A stretch of 64,000 nt of DNA from DASYPQ01 sp041488095 (GTDB taxonomy: Bacteria > Planctomycetota > UBA1135 > GCA-002686595): contig JBGPOP010000012.1 of the NCBI GenBank assembly GCA_041488095.1, positions 1 through 64,000 on the forward strand, written 5' to 3'. The position numbers and the translations under genes were made by a program. Positions 7,491 through 17,258 of the stretch are shown piece after piece. The notes below the pieces were generated by a model. The model was not told the DNA's origin, did no database searches, and saw only the letters and a list, made by a program, of their open reading frames with translations. The stretch's first letter is position 1. The number at the start of each line of letters is the position of its first letter.

Positions 7491-8861
7491 ATGAAGAACA
7501 GGCAGGCAATGTGGACGGGGGCCTTGCTGCTCCTCGCGGCGGGCTGCACGAACCACCGCGGGATCGGCAAGCATCACGAGGAGAGCGCGGAGCGCGAGGA
7601 AGCCGCGGAGCGCGAGGGCGCCGAGGCGGGCGAGGAATCCGAGGAGATGGAGATGAGCGGGGAAGCCGCTCCCGCCTCTGCGCCGGCGATCTCGCTGGCC
7701 GAAGCGATCCGCCTGGCGCGCGCGCGCGCGGAGGGCTTCACCGCCGTCGCGGCGGGGATGGAGGGGGAGGAGGCCGACGGATACCGGGTCGCGCTCCTCT
7801 CCCACGGACGTGTCAAGGAGATCGTCGTCGACGCGACCAACGGCAAGCTCGGCGAGGTCAAAGAGCGGGCGGTCCACGCCGGACGCGAGGAGTTCGCGGC
7901 GAAGCTCGAAGCTCTGATGCCCGCGGCCAAGATCGACCTCCAGCACGCCGTCGAGATCGCGCTCGCGCGCGCTGCGGGCGGGAGCGCTCTCGGCGCCCAA
8001 ATCGATCTCGAGGACGGCAAGCTGACCTACCACGTGACCGTCCTCGCCAGCGGGAAGGGGATGGAGTTCACGATCGATCCTGCGACGGGCGCGCTCCAGG
8101 TCGAGGAGGGCGCGCGCGAGGAGGAGCACGAGGAGGCCGGCGAGGAGGCGGGCGAGGACGAAATGCACGAGGCGACCGGGGAGGTCATGTTCCAGGAGGA
8201 GTACGAACACGCGCTGGGCATCACGGCCCGAGCCAGCTTCGACGACATTCCGGCCGGCGGACTGCCCGAAGGCTGGAAGATTGAAGGCACCGCACAGAAG
8301 GGCCCGCTCGCGACCTGGAAGGTCGTCGCCGACGATGCCGCGCCGTCGAAGGGCAACGTCCTGGCTCTGACGAGCACGAACCACGACTCCGGGAGCACCT
8401 TCAACCTGTGCTGGACGGACAAGATCCGCTTCAAGGACGGCGCGATCGAGGTGTCGATCAAGCCGGTCTCGGGCAAGGATGACCAGGGAGGCGGCTTGAT
8501 CTGGCGCGCGAAGGACAAAGACGACTACTACATCTGCCGCGCCAACCCGCTCGAGAGCAACTTCCGCGTCTACTACGTCAAGGACGGCAGCCGCCACCAG
8601 CTCGCCAGCGCCAAGGCGGAGATCAAGGCGGGCGCCTGGCACAAGATCCGCGTCGAGCAAAAGGGCGATCACATCGCCTGCTCGCTCGACGGGAAGAGGC
8701 TGCTCGAAGCCACCGACTCGACCTTCCCCGATGAAGGCGGAGTCGGCCTGTGGACCAAGTCCGACGCCGTCTCCTCCTTCGACGAGCTCCAGGTCTCGGG
8801 CGCGAAGGGCGGCAAGGACGAGGACGGGGACGAAGACGACGAGAAGGACGAGAAGCGCTGA
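7491..8861 (+). CDS. PepSY-domain lipoprotein with C-terminal DUF1080/LamG-like domain
   Basis: This 456-residue secreted lipoprotein starts at MKNRQAMW behind GGAGGA, with lipobox LLAAGC. Domains in order: a Glu-rich acidic linker; two PepSY-like repeats (ISLAEAIRLARARAEG and IDLQHAVEIALARAAG, each followed by beta strands ending in VDATNGKL or IDPATGAL); another acidic Glu/His stretch; then a jelly-roll resembling DUF1080 (FDDIPAGGLPEGW, GGGLIWRAKDKDDYYICRAN, WHKIRVEQKGDHIACSLDG). The extreme C-terminus is a Lys/Asp/Glu tail. PepSY modules are usually extracytoplasmic inhibitory or binding domains, and DUF1080 domains bind polysaccharides. The combination suggests a cell-surface binding protein. 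An upstream ATG at 7455 would bury the signal peptide. Confidence 0.8.
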   Translation: MKNRQAMWTGALLLLAAGCTNHRGIGKHHEESAEREEAAEREGAEAGEESEEMEMSGEAAPASAPAISLAEAIRLARARAEGFTAVAAGMEGEEADGYRVALLSHGRVKEIVVDATNGKLGEVKERAVHAGREEFAAKLEALMPAAKIDLQHAVEIALARAAGGSALGAQIDLEDGKLTYHVTVLASGKGMEFTIDPATGALQVEEGAREEEHEEAGEEAGEDEMHEATGEVMFQEEYEHALGITARASFDDIPAGGLPEGWKIEGTAQKGPLATWKVVADDAAPSKGNVLALTSTNHDSGSTFNLCWTDKIRFKDGAIEVSIKPVSGKDDQGGGLIWRAKDKDDYYICRANPLESNFRVYYVKDGSRHQLASAKAEIKAGAWHKIRVEQKGDHIACSLDGKRLLEATDSTFPDEGGVGLWTKSDAVSSFDELQVSGAKGGKDEDGDEDDEKDEKR

Positions 8862-8942
8862 CCGCGCGGCCGTCCCGCGCCGGCGAGGAGCGAGTCAGGG
8901 CGGGTCTGGAACCCTTCCCGCCCGCACTGCACACTCCTCTGC

Positions 8943-9755
8943 ATGCCGCAGCGCCACGTAGCCCTCGTCACCGGCGCCGGACGCGGAATCGGGGAGGGGA
9001 TCGCGCGTCGCCTGGCGCGCGAGGGCGCGGCCGTGATCATCGCGGCGCGCAGCCAGGACGCCTGCATCGACGTCGTCGGTTCGATCCGTGCGGCCGGGAG
9101 GACGGCCTGGCCGCTCCACCTCGACGTCGGCGACTTCGAGGGCATCGAGCAGGCGGTCGACGACGCGCGCGACCTCGCCCGCGAGATCGGGCCGATCGAC
9201 TGGCTCGTCAACAACGCCGGAATGGTCGAGAGCGCGCCGTTCCTCGCGCACGGACGCGAGCGGGGCGTCGATCGCTACGAGAGGCACCTGCTGGTCAACT
9301 TCCACGGCGCGCGCTGGCTGATCGAGGCGCTCGTCCCGGGGATGATCGAGCGCGGCTACGGGCGCGTGGTCAACGTGGCCTCGTCGGCGGGTCTCCGGAG
9401 CTACGCCTACGCGGCGGCGTACGGGGCCTCGAAGCATGCGCTCGTCGGCTACAGCCAGGCCGCGGCTCAGGAGCTCGCGAAGACGAAGGTTACGATGAAC
9501 CTCGTGTGTCCTCACTACGTCGACTCGCCGATGACCGACGAGTCCGTCGCGCGGATCGTGGAGAAGACCGGGCGGAGCCGGGAGGACACGCGCCGGTTCC
9601 TGGCCGCGCAGAATCCGGGCGGGACGCTCGTCGGCGTCGACGAGGTGGCGGAGGTCGTGAGCCAGCTCCTCGCGGGCGAGGTGAACGGCGCGGTCGTCGA
9701 GCTGGTCGGAGGGAAGGGCGTGCTCCCGCCGGGAAAAACCGCGATCTGGCGCTGA
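8943..9755 (+). CDS. Short-chain dehydrogenase/reductase
   Basis: This 270-residue classical SDR has cofactor motif TGAGRGIG (residues 10-17), NNAG near residue 93, and active-site Ser in VVNVASSAGL with YGASKHA as the YxxxK motif. AARS after the second beta strand suggests NADP(H) preference, by family rule only. The C-terminal lid (residues 190-230) is specific to the unknown substrate. The RidA-like gene starts 4 bases after its stop, so the two are probably cotranscribed. This fits a catabolic pair that oxidises a hydroxy compound and clears a reactive enamine/imine. Confidence 0.9.
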   Translation: MPQRHVALVTGAGRGIGEGIARRLAREGAAVIIAARSQDACIDVVGSIRAAGRTAWPLHLDVGDFEGIEQAVDDARDLAREIGPIDWLVNNAGMVESAPFLAHGRERGVDRYERHLLVNFHGARWLIEALVPGMIERGYGRVVNVASSAGLRSYAYAAAYGASKHALVGYSQAAAQELAKTKVTMNLVCPHYVDSPMTDESVARIVEKTGRSREDTRRFLAAQNPGGTLVGVDEVAEVVSQLLAGEVNGAVVELVGGKGVLPPGKTAIWR

Positions 9756-9759
9756 GACC

Positions 9760-10164
9760 ATGAAGATCGAGACGATCGAGCCCTCGGGATGGCCCCGTCC
9801 CAGGGGATACAGCGACGGGATGCTCGTCTCCGGCGGCGGGCGCCTGCTCTTCGTCGCCGGGCAGGTCGGATGGGACGGGGAGCGCCGCCTCGTGGGTCCC
9901 GGCGACTTCTCGGCGCAGTTCGCTCAGGCGCTGAGGAACGTCGTCGCGGTCGTGCGCGCAGCCGGCGGATGGCCCGACCACGTCGTGCGCATGACGGTCT
10001 ACGTGACGGACAAGCGACAGTACGCGGCCAGGACCGCCGAGATCGGCGCGGCGTGGCGCGAGATCATGGGCAAGCACTACCCCGCGATGGCGCTCGTGCA
10101 GGTCGCCGATCTGCTCGAGCCGGGTGCGCTGGTCGAGATCGAGGCGACGGCGGTGCTGCCGTAG
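9760..10164 (+). CDS. RidA/YjgF-family protein
   Basis: This 134-residue protein has the family's signature regions: RLLFVAGQVGWD near residue 30, QALRNVVAVVRAAGG, VVRMTVYVTD and the C-terminal LVEIEATAVLP. RidA proteins form trimers and hydrolyse reactive imines/enamines. The Arg that precedes VEIEA in true RidA deaminases is not evident here (the stretch reads ADLLEPGALVEIEA), so it more likely belongs to a Rid subfamily without proven imine deaminase activity. It lies immediately downstream of the SDR gene. Confidence 0.85.
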   Translation: MKIETIEPSGWPRPRGYSDGMLVSGGGRLLFVAGQVGWDGERRLVGPGDFSAQFAQALRNVVAVVRAAGGWPDHVVRMTVYVTDKRQYAARTAEIGAAWREIMGKHYPAMALVQVADLLEPGALVEIEATAVLP

Positions 10165-10170
10165 GCCCGA

Positions 10171-11817
10171 TCACCACTGGATCTTGTAGCCGTTCGTGTA
10201 GTTGTAGACGCTGCCAGCGGGCGCAGGGCAGAAGTTCGCTTCGTTGTCGCGGTACCAGACCTGGTAGTAGCGATAGGATCCGGCGGAGATGGGGACCCCG
10301 AGCGCGGCGGAGCGCGCCGTGATCGATGGATCGCCGGGGCCCGGCGCGGAGGCGTTGTAGTTGCTCGTGTGCTTGAAGTAGAGACGCTGATATCCCGGGC
10401 CCAGGCACAGCAGGCCGTCGCCGCTGAGCACGGATCCCATGGAGTCCTCGCTCTGCAGGAAGACGGCGAGCACGCTGGGCAACATGCTCCCGGCCTGCAG
10501 CACGACGTGGTCCGGCTGGGTCCTGCCCGAGGCGGTGAGCAGCGCGCCTCCGGTCCCGGCGGAGTTCTCGCAGCCGTTCGAGAAGATCCCGTTGTTGAGG
10601 CACGGGCACAGGCCCGCGGTTCCGTCGCCGTAGCAGAAGGGGAGCCCGGGGATCGGCACGCAGCCGCGCCACTCGGCGATGTTGTGCGCGAAGCTCACGC
10701 CGGCCTCCGTGAAGGAGCCGCCCGCGTAGAGATCGGGCGCGTCGTCCGCGCCGTTGTTGAAGACGGCCAGAGCGCTGATGTCTCCGCTGACTCCGGCGTC
10801 GAGGGCCGCCCAGCTCGAGGCGTTCCACCTGGCCACGTGGCTCGCATAGACGCTGCCGGCGCTGGTGAAGGCGCCGCCCGCGTACAGCTTCCTGCCCCGG
10901 CCCTCATCGAAGGCGGCGAGCGCGGTCACGCGGCCGTTCACGCCGAGGCCGAGAGCCGACCAGCTCGAGCCGTTCCATCTGGCGATGTTGCTGGCCGGCG
11001 CGCCGCCCGCAGAATTGAAGAGTCCTCCGGCGTACAGCGCGATGCCGCTCCCGGGAATCGGGGAGTACAGAGCCAGGGCGTAGACCACGCCGCCGTTCAG
11101 CCCGGTGCCGAGGGGCGACCAGCTCGAGCCGTTCCATTTCGCGATCTGGCTCGCCGGCGCGCCGCCCGCAGTCGTGAAGAGACCCCCGGCGTAGAGCGCC
11201 GGTCCGCCGCCGTCGTCGAACACGGCCAGTGCCTGGACGCTGTCGTTGGTTCCGCTGCCCAGGGGCGACCAGCTCGAGCCGCTCCACTTCGCGATCCGGA
11301 GCGCGGGTGCGCCGCCCGCGGTCGTGAAATCGCCTGCGGCATAGAGCGCCGGCCCGCCGCCGTCGTCGAACACGGCCAGTGCGTTGACGGCGTAATCGGT
11401 GCCGCTGCCGAGGGAGGACCAGCTCGAGCCGCTCCACTTCGCGATCCGAGGCGCGTACGCGCCGCCCGCATGCGTGAAGAGACCCCCGGCATAGAGCGCC
11501 GGCCCGCTTCCGTCGTCGAAGACGGTCATCGCCACGACGGCTCCATTCGTCCCGCAGCCGAGGAAGTGCCAGCTCGAGCCGTCCCACCGGGCCACGTGGT
11601 TCGCCGAGGTCACTCCAGCGTGGGTGAAGTAGCCCCCGGCGTACAGCGATTGGCCGCCGCCGAGGTCGAGCACGGTCAGAGCCAGCACGTCGCCGTCCAT
11701 CCCAGGCAGACCGATGCCGGTGAACCAGTCCTGACATTGGCAACGCGCGGGGTTCTGCGCGCCGAGAGCGAGCAAGAGGACGGCCGAGGACACGAGGAAG
11801 GTCGATCGCTCGGACAT
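10171..11817 (-). CDS. Secreted repeat protein with planctomycete-type Cys-rich C-terminal module
   Basis: This 548-residue exported protein starts at MSERSTFL, with a signal peptide ending near ALGAQNPARC. Residues about 50-390 consist of seven repeats of about 50 residues of the form LYAGGxFTxAGG...IAKWxGSSWSxLG; the central three are nearly identical in both protein and DNA. Such Trp/Gly-rich repeats probably form a beta-propeller. Residues 394-548 form a module with FCYGDG, CPC, GC, LLCLG and SITARSAALG, which recurs in two other proteins of this window. It is likely surface-exposed or released. Its function is unknown. The gene ends only 6 bases from the convergent RidA stop. Confidence 0.8.
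   Translation of the reverse strand: MSERSTFLVSSAVLLLALGAQNPARCQCQDWFTGIGLPGMDGDVLALTVLDLGGGQSLYAGGYFTHAGVTSANHVARWDGSSWHFLGCGTNGAVVAMTVFDDGSGPALYAGGLFTHAGGAYAPRIAKWSGSSWSSLGSGTDYAVNALAVFDDGGGPALYAAGDFTTAGGAPALRIAKWSGSSWSPLGSGTNDSVQALAVFDDGGGPALYAGGLFTTAGGAPASQIAKWNGSSWSPLGTGLNGGVVYALALYSPIPGSGIALYAGGLFNSAGGAPASNIARWNGSSWSALGLGVNGRVTALAAFDEGRGRKLYAGGAFTSAGSVYASHVARWNASSWAALDAGVSGDISALAVFNNGADDAPDLYAGGSFTEAGVSFAHNIAEWRGCVPIPGLPFCYGDGTAGLCPCLNNGIFSNGCENSAGTGGALLTASGRTQPDHVVLQAGSMLPSVLAVFLQSEDSMGSVLSGDGLLCLGPGYQRLYFKHTSNYNASAPGPGDPSITARSAALGVPISAGSYRYYQVWYRDNEANFCPAPAGSVYNYTNGYKIQW
11070..11530 (-). repeat. Near-identical 150-bp tandem repeats inside the secreted repeat gene
   Basis: Three successive 150-bp units encode repeats 2-4 of the host protein. 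They share long identical stretches, such as the segment covering GPALYAGG, IAKWSGSSWS and LAVFDDG. The high DNA identity against the more diverged flanking repeats points to recent tandem duplication. Confidence 0.7.
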
Positions 11818-11959
11818 GGAAGCCTCGTTTCGAAGTACGCGAGGTCGATCCCGGTCTCCCGGGGGGAGGGAGACCGATCCCGCTGGGCGGATCGAGATCA
11901 TTCGAACCGTCCGGGCCGCGCCCGTCAAGGCGAGGATCCGGCGCGAGTCAGGCCGACGA

Positions 11960-11965
11960 TACAAT
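11960..11965 (+). promoter_or_regulatory. Possible -10 element for the crotonase operon
   Basis: TACAAT lies 47 bases before the preferred ATG at 12007. It is AT-rich against its surroundings and close to the consensus. A clear -35 is not seen. Its position favours the ATG at 12007 over the in-frame ATG at 11983, which would leave almost no leader. Confidence 0.3.
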
Positions 11966-12006
11966 CCCGCGCCCCGCGGGACATGAGATCCGTCACACAG
12001 GGCAGC

Positions 12007-12836
12007 ATGAGAACCGAACACTTCCGCTATTCCGAACAGGACGGCGTCGTGACGATGAGGCTCGATCGCCCCGAGAGGCTGAACGCGCTCACGTTCGCCG
12101 CCTACCGCGAGCTCGCCGACACCTTCGCGGCGCTCCAGAAGCGCGACTCTGTCCGCGCGGTCGTGATCACCGGCACCGGTCGCGCGTTCTGCTCGGGCGG
12201 GGATGTCCTCGACATCATCGGGAGGCTGCTCGAGGTCTCCGACGCCGAGGTCAACGCCTTCACGCGCCTCACCTGCAGGCTCATCGAGCACATGCGCGCG
12301 CTCGAGAAACCGATCCTCGCGTCGCTCAACCGCACGACCTGCGGCGCCGGCGCGGTCATCGCTGCGGCGGCCGACATCCGCGTCGCGAGCGAGACGGCGA
12401 AGATCGCGTTCCTGTTCACCAAGGTCGGCCTCTCCGGCGCGGACATGGGAGCGGCCTGGCTCCTGCCGCGCATCGTCGGACTGGGTCTCGCGAGCGAGCT
12501 CCTCATGACCGGGGACTTCATCACCGCCCGGCGCGCTCACGAGATCGGCCTCTACAACGAGGTCGTGCCCGAGGCGAAGCTCGCCGAGCGCACCGCCGAG
12601 TGGGCCAAGAAGCTCGCCGGCGGCCCGAACCTCGGGCTGGCCGTGACGAAGCGCATGCTGAACCTCGAAGCCTCGATGAGCCTCGCCGACGCGCTGCAGG
12701 CCGAAGCCTGGATCCAGGCCGAGTGCATGAAGCACCCCGACTACCTCGAGGCTCACCGCGCGTTCGTCGAAAAACGCGCGCCGGACTTCGTCAGGAACGC
12801 TTCTGCCGGCCCCAGCCGGTCGGGCGGAGCGGGGCG

Positions 12837-12840
<4 letters not shown>
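12007..12840 (+). CDS. Enoyl-CoA hydratase/isomerase (crotonase) family protein
   Basis: This 277-residue crotonase starts at MRTEHFRYSEQDGV. It shows RLNALTFAAYREL near residue 25, the oxyanion-hole segment GRAFCSGGDVLDI near residue 60, and CGAGAVIAAAADIRVAS near residue 115. The second catalytic-Glu region reads KVGLSGADMGAAWLLPR, where typical hydratases have Glu in GLxPxxG. Loss of that Glu suggests a different crotonase reaction or a one-base mechanism. It heads a polycistron: its stop overlaps the TTG start of an acyl-CoA dehydrogenase. The overall context is CoA-thioester catabolism, possibly aromatic or branched-chain. A start at 11983 (MRSVTQGS) is also possible. Confidence 0.88.
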
Positions 12841-13994
<1,154 letters not shown>

Positions 13995-14012
13995 TACTGG
14001 ACCCCGATCCCC

Positions 14013-14363
14013 ATGGCCCGGTTCCAGAAGCACGTGTTCATCTGCGTCAACGAGCGCGATCCTTCCGACCCCAAGGGATGCTGCGCCGCGAAGGGGAGCA
14101 AGGACATCGCCGCGGCCTTCAAGAAGAAGCTCTACGACCGCGGCCTGAAGCGCATCGTGCGCGCGAACAAGGCGTTGTGCCTCGACCAGTGCGCGCAGGG
14201 CGTGACCGTGGTCGTCTACCCCGAAGCGACCTGGTACGGCCACGTCACCGTCGATGACGTCGACGAGATCGTAGAGAAGCACATCGTCGGCGGCTGCCCG
14301 GTCGAGCGGCTGGTGCTGCCGCCGGAGAAGCTGACCGGCCTCGATCCCGCGAAGACCCGATGA
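14013..14363 (+). CDS. Thioredoxin-like [2Fe-2S] ferredoxin
   Basis: This 116-residue protein has the cysteine layout of thioredoxin-fold [2Fe-2S] ferredoxins: HVFICVNERDP, then KGCCAAKGS, then ALCLDQCAQGVTVVVYP. The C-terminal half (EATWYGHVTVDDVDEIVEKH) matches the conserved family tail. It would accept or deliver single electrons. Its gene sits between the acyl-CoA dehydrogenase and a PLP enzyme and overlaps the latter's start by 4 bases, so it belongs to this operon. The redox partner cannot be assigned from sequence. Confidence 0.88.
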   Translation: MARFQKHVFICVNERDPSDPKGCCAAKGSKDIAAAFKKKLYDRGLKRIVRANKALCLDQCAQGVTVVVYPEATWYGHVTVDDVDEIVEKHIVGGCPVERLVLPPEKLTGLDPAKTR

Positions 14364-15553
14364 AGCACGATCCCGAACGCTGGCGCGGTCGTTTCCCGAT
14401 CCTCGAGAACACGACGTACCTCGTGAACCACAGCCTCGGCGCGATGCCGGCGACGGTGTACGAGAAGCTGCGCGAGTTCGCGGACCAATGGGCCGAGCGC
14501 GGCGTGCGCGCGTGGGGAGAGGGCTGGTGGAGCTCGCCGGTCGACGTCGGGAACGTGGTCGGCCGGATCATGAACGCGCCCGCGGGCTCGGTCGTCATGC
14601 ACCAGAACGTCTCCGTGATCCAGGCGCTCGTCGCGAGCTGCCTCGACTTCTCGGGCCAGCGCAACAAGGTCGTCTACACCGACCAGGAATTCCCCTCGAA
14701 CATGTACGTGTGGGAGGGGATGCGCTCGCGCGGCGCGCGGATCGAGGTCGTCCCGAGCGACGGCGTCGAGGTCGACCTGCAGCGCCTGCTCGAGGCGATC
14801 GACGAGACCACGCTGATCGTCCCTCTCAGCCTGGTCTGCTACAAGACGAACTTCCTCATCGACGCGAAGGCGGTCTGCAAGCGTGCGCACGAAGTCGGCG
14901 CGCTGGTCCTCCTCGACGCCTACCAGGCTCTCGGCACGGTGCCGGTCGACGTGCGCGCGATCGGCGCCGACATGGTGTGCGGCGGATCGGTCAAGTGGCT
15001 GTGCGGCGGCCCGGGTGCGGCCTACCTGTACGTGCGCCCGGAGCTCCTGCCGAAGCTCGAGCCGCGGATCACGGGCTGGGCGGCGCACGCCGAGCCCTTC
15101 GCGTTCGAGACCGGGCCGCAGCGCTACGCCCCGGACATCCGCCGCATGCTCCACGGCACGCCTTCGGTCGCGAGCTTCCTCGCGGCGACGGCGGGCTACG
15201 AGATCGTCCTCGAGGTCGGCGTGAGCGCGATCCGCGAGCACTCGATGAGGATGACCGAGGGCCTGCGCACGAAGCTCCTCGCCGTCGGCTTCCCGATCCA
15301 CAGTCCGGAGGATCCCACGCGCCGCGGCAGCACGCTGACGGTGGGACTCGCACCGAACGAGGACGGCCCTGCGTTCGTCAAGGCGCTCGAGGCGCGCGGA
15401 ATCCTGGTCGACCACCGCCCCGGCGCGGGGATCCGGGTGTCGCCGCACTTCTACACGCTCGAGGAGGAGCTCGACGAGTTCGTCGAGGCGCTCGTCGACC
15501 TGCGCACGCGCCGGCGCTGGCAGAGCTTCGCGGCGTCGACGTCGGACTACTGA
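14360..15553 (+). CDS. Kynureninase-like PLP enzyme (aminotransferase class V fold)
   Basis: This 397-residue fold-type I PLP enzyme includes NHSLGAMPATVYEKL near the N-terminus, LLDAYQALGTVPVDV (the Asp that holds the pyridine nitrogen) and GGSVKWLCGGPGAAYLYV, with the Schiff-base Lys. The closest family I recognise is kynureninase and its relatives, which cleave kynurenine to anthranilate plus alanine. Class V desulfurase-like enzymes are the alternative. With crotonase, acyl-CoA dehydrogenase and dienelactone hydrolase neighbours, an aromatic amino-acid breakdown role is reasonable. The intradiol dioxygenase gene at 24309 is too far away to assume a link. Confidence 0.8.
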   Translation: MKHDPERWRGRFPILENTTYLVNHSLGAMPATVYEKLREFADQWAERGVRAWGEGWWSSPVDVGNVVGRIMNAPAGSVVMHQNVSVIQALVASCLDFSGQRNKVVYTDQEFPSNMYVWEGMRSRGARIEVVPSDGVEVDLQRLLEAIDETTLIVPLSLVCYKTNFLIDAKAVCKRAHEVGALVLLDAYQALGTVPVDVRAIGADMVCGGSVKWLCGGPGAAYLYVRPELLPKLEPRITGWAAHAEPFAFETGPQRYAPDIRRMLHGTPSVASFLAATAGYEIVLEVGVSAIREHSMRMTEGLRTKLLAVGFPIHSPEDPTRRGSTLTVGLAPNEDGPAFVKALEARGILVDHRPGAGIRVSPHFYTLEEELDEFVEALVDLRTRRRWQSFAASTSDY

Positions 15554-15564
15554 TCGCAGGCGCG

Positions 15565-16329
15565 ATGGTCCGGACCGAGACGATCCGTTTCCATGGACAC
15601 GGCGGGGACGAGATCGGCGGCTTCCTCGCGCGGCCGGACGCCGGGCCAGGCCGCGGGCCGGCGCTCGTGCTCGTGCAGGAGGTCTTCGGCATCGACGCGC
15701 ACGTCCGCGCGATGACGGAGCGCTTCGCGGGCGAGGGATTCACGGTGCTGGCGCCCGACCTCTACTCGAGGGAGGGCGTGCCCGGCCCGAAACCCACGCC
15801 CGAGAATCCCTTTCCCGCTTGGCACCTGGAAGACATCCGGGCCGCGGGCGCGAGCCTGCCCGATCGCCGCGTGCTCGCCGATCTCGAGGGCGCGCTCGCG
15901 CACCTCGCGGGCGATCCCGACGTCGATCCGAAGAACCTGGGAGCGGTCGGCTTCTGCATGGGCGGCAACTACGCCTACCTCCTCGGCTGCACGAGCCGGC
16001 GACTCTCCGCGGTCGTCGACTTCTACGGCCGCTTCGTCTATCGCGAGCTGTCGCCGAACAAGCCGATCCAGCCGCTCGAGCTGGCGCTCAACCTCACCTG
16101 TCCGATGCTCGCGATCTTCGGCGGGAGGGATCCCTCGATCCCCGCGGCGGATGTCGAACGCTTCCGCCAGGTCATGGAGCAGTTCGGACGCGACGTAACC
16201 CTGGTCACGTTCCCGGGTGTCGGCCACGGGTTCATGAACGACCGGCGCAAGAGCCACGACCGCGAGGCCGCGGAGAAGGCCTGGAAGCTCGCCGTCGACT
16301 TCCTGAGCGAGCATCTGGTAGCCTCCTGA
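15565..16329 (+). CDS. Dienelactone hydrolase family protein
   Basis: This 254-residue alpha/beta hydrolase has the dienelactone-hydrolase triad: nucleophile Cys in GAVGFCMGGNYAY, Asp in IFGGRDPSIP, and His in GVGHGFMNDRR. VLVQEVFGIDAHV near residue 45 is the conserved Glu-containing strand of the family. Such enzymes hydrolyse cyclic dienelactones in aromatic ring degradation, but the family also includes general carboxyesterases. The start is the ATG 9 bases after the kynureninase-like stop. Cytoplasmic; no signal peptide. Confidence 0.9.
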   Translation: MVRTETIRFHGHGGDEIGGFLARPDAGPGRGPALVLVQEVFGIDAHVRAMTERFAGEGFTVLAPDLYSREGVPGPKPTPENPFPAWHLEDIRAAGASLPDRRVLADLEGALAHLAGDPDVDPKNLGAVGFCMGGNYAYLLGCTSRRLSAVVDFYGRFVYRELSPNKPIQPLELALNLTCPMLAIFGGRDPSIPAADVERFRQVMEQFGRDVTLVTFPGVGHGFMNDRRKSHDREAAEKAWKLAVDFLSEHLVAS

Positions 16330-16357
16330 TCGCGCCGCGCGGACGGGCCGGCTCGCG

Positions 16358-17245
16358 ATGTCCAACAAGACCCTCTCGCTCTTCGACCTCGTTCCGGGCA
16401 AGACGCTGCTCGAGCGCTACAAGCTCCGCCGCGCGAATCGACACGGCGGGATGGCGACGACCTTCGAGGTCGAGGATGTCGACGCCGGCGAAGTGCTCGA
16501 GCTGCAGATCTTCCACGGCGCGATGTTCGAGAACGCCAAGCAGGCGAGCGAGTTCGCGGAAGCGCTCGCGCGCTGGAAGAACGTGCGCGCGAAGTCCGTG
16601 CTCGCGGCCCGCGAAGTGCGCGCGCTCGAGGACGGAACGATCCTGTACCTGACCGATCTGCCGCCCGGGAGGTCGCTGCGGGAGCGGCTGAAGGAGAAGG
16701 GCCGCGCGACGCCGGCGGAGACGGTCACGATCGGCGTGCAGCTCCTCGACGAGCTGTCGGCGATCCACGCGGCCGGGCTCGTCCACGGCGACATCAAGCC
16801 GCACACGATCCATGTCGAGGAGCCCCGCGGGGAGCCGATCAAGAGGGGGCTGCGCGTGACGCTCGTCGATGGCGGGATCACGCCGGCGCTGTGGACCGCG
16901 AAGCACCTGGGCGACAAGACCGCGCTGATCGGGACGCCGTACTACGCGCCCGTCGAGCAGTTCGGAGGCGAGTCGCCCGACGTGCAGTCCGACGTCTACA
17001 ACCTCGCGACGGTGCTCTACGAGGTCGTCTCGGGAGCGCTTCCGTGGAAGGGGAAGAGCTTCCTCGAGGTCTTCCAGGCGAAGCTCTCCAAGACGCAGCC
17101 GTCGATGAAGGTCCGGGCGCCGACGGTGGAGGTGCCCGCGGAGCTGGAAGCGGCGATCGTGGGCGGTTTGATGGCCGAGAAGGAGGCGCGCTACAAGAGC
17201 GCGGCGGAGTTCAAGTCGCGCCTCACGGCCTTGAAGATCGCCTGA
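16358..17245 (+). CDS. Protein kinase-fold protein lacking key catalytic residues (probable pseudokinase)
   Basis: This 295-residue Ser/Thr kinase-like domain has no transmembrane or sensor region. The fold is clear: GGMATTFEVED (glycine loop), LIHAAGLVH-type helix ahead of HGDIKPHTI (residues 143-151), LVDGG (Asp171-Gly-Gly), GTPYYAPVEQF activation segment and SDVYNLATVLYE. Three hallmark residues are changed: the VAIK lysine aligns with Gln50 (LELQIF), the catalytic-loop Asn aligns with Thr150, and DFG reads DGG. The loop Asp145 and Lys147 remain. It may bind nucleotide weakly or act as a scaffold. It lies within the catabolic operon, 28 bases after the hydrolase. Confidence 0.75.
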   Translation: MSNKTLSLFDLVPGKTLLERYKLRRANRHGGMATTFEVEDVDAGEVLELQIFHGAMFENAKQASEFAEALARWKNVRAKSVLAAREVRALEDGTILYLTDLPPGRSLRERLKEKGRATPAETVTIGVQLLDELSAIHAAGLVHGDIKPHTIHVEEPRGEPIKRGLRVTLVDGGITPALWTAKHLGDKTALIGTPYYAPVEQFGGESPDVQSDVYNLATVLYEVVSGALPWKGKSFLEVFQAKLSKTQPSMKVRAPTVEVPAELEAAIVGGLMAEKEARYKSAAEFKSRLTALKIA

Positions 17246-17258
17246 GCGCGCCGGGGCG

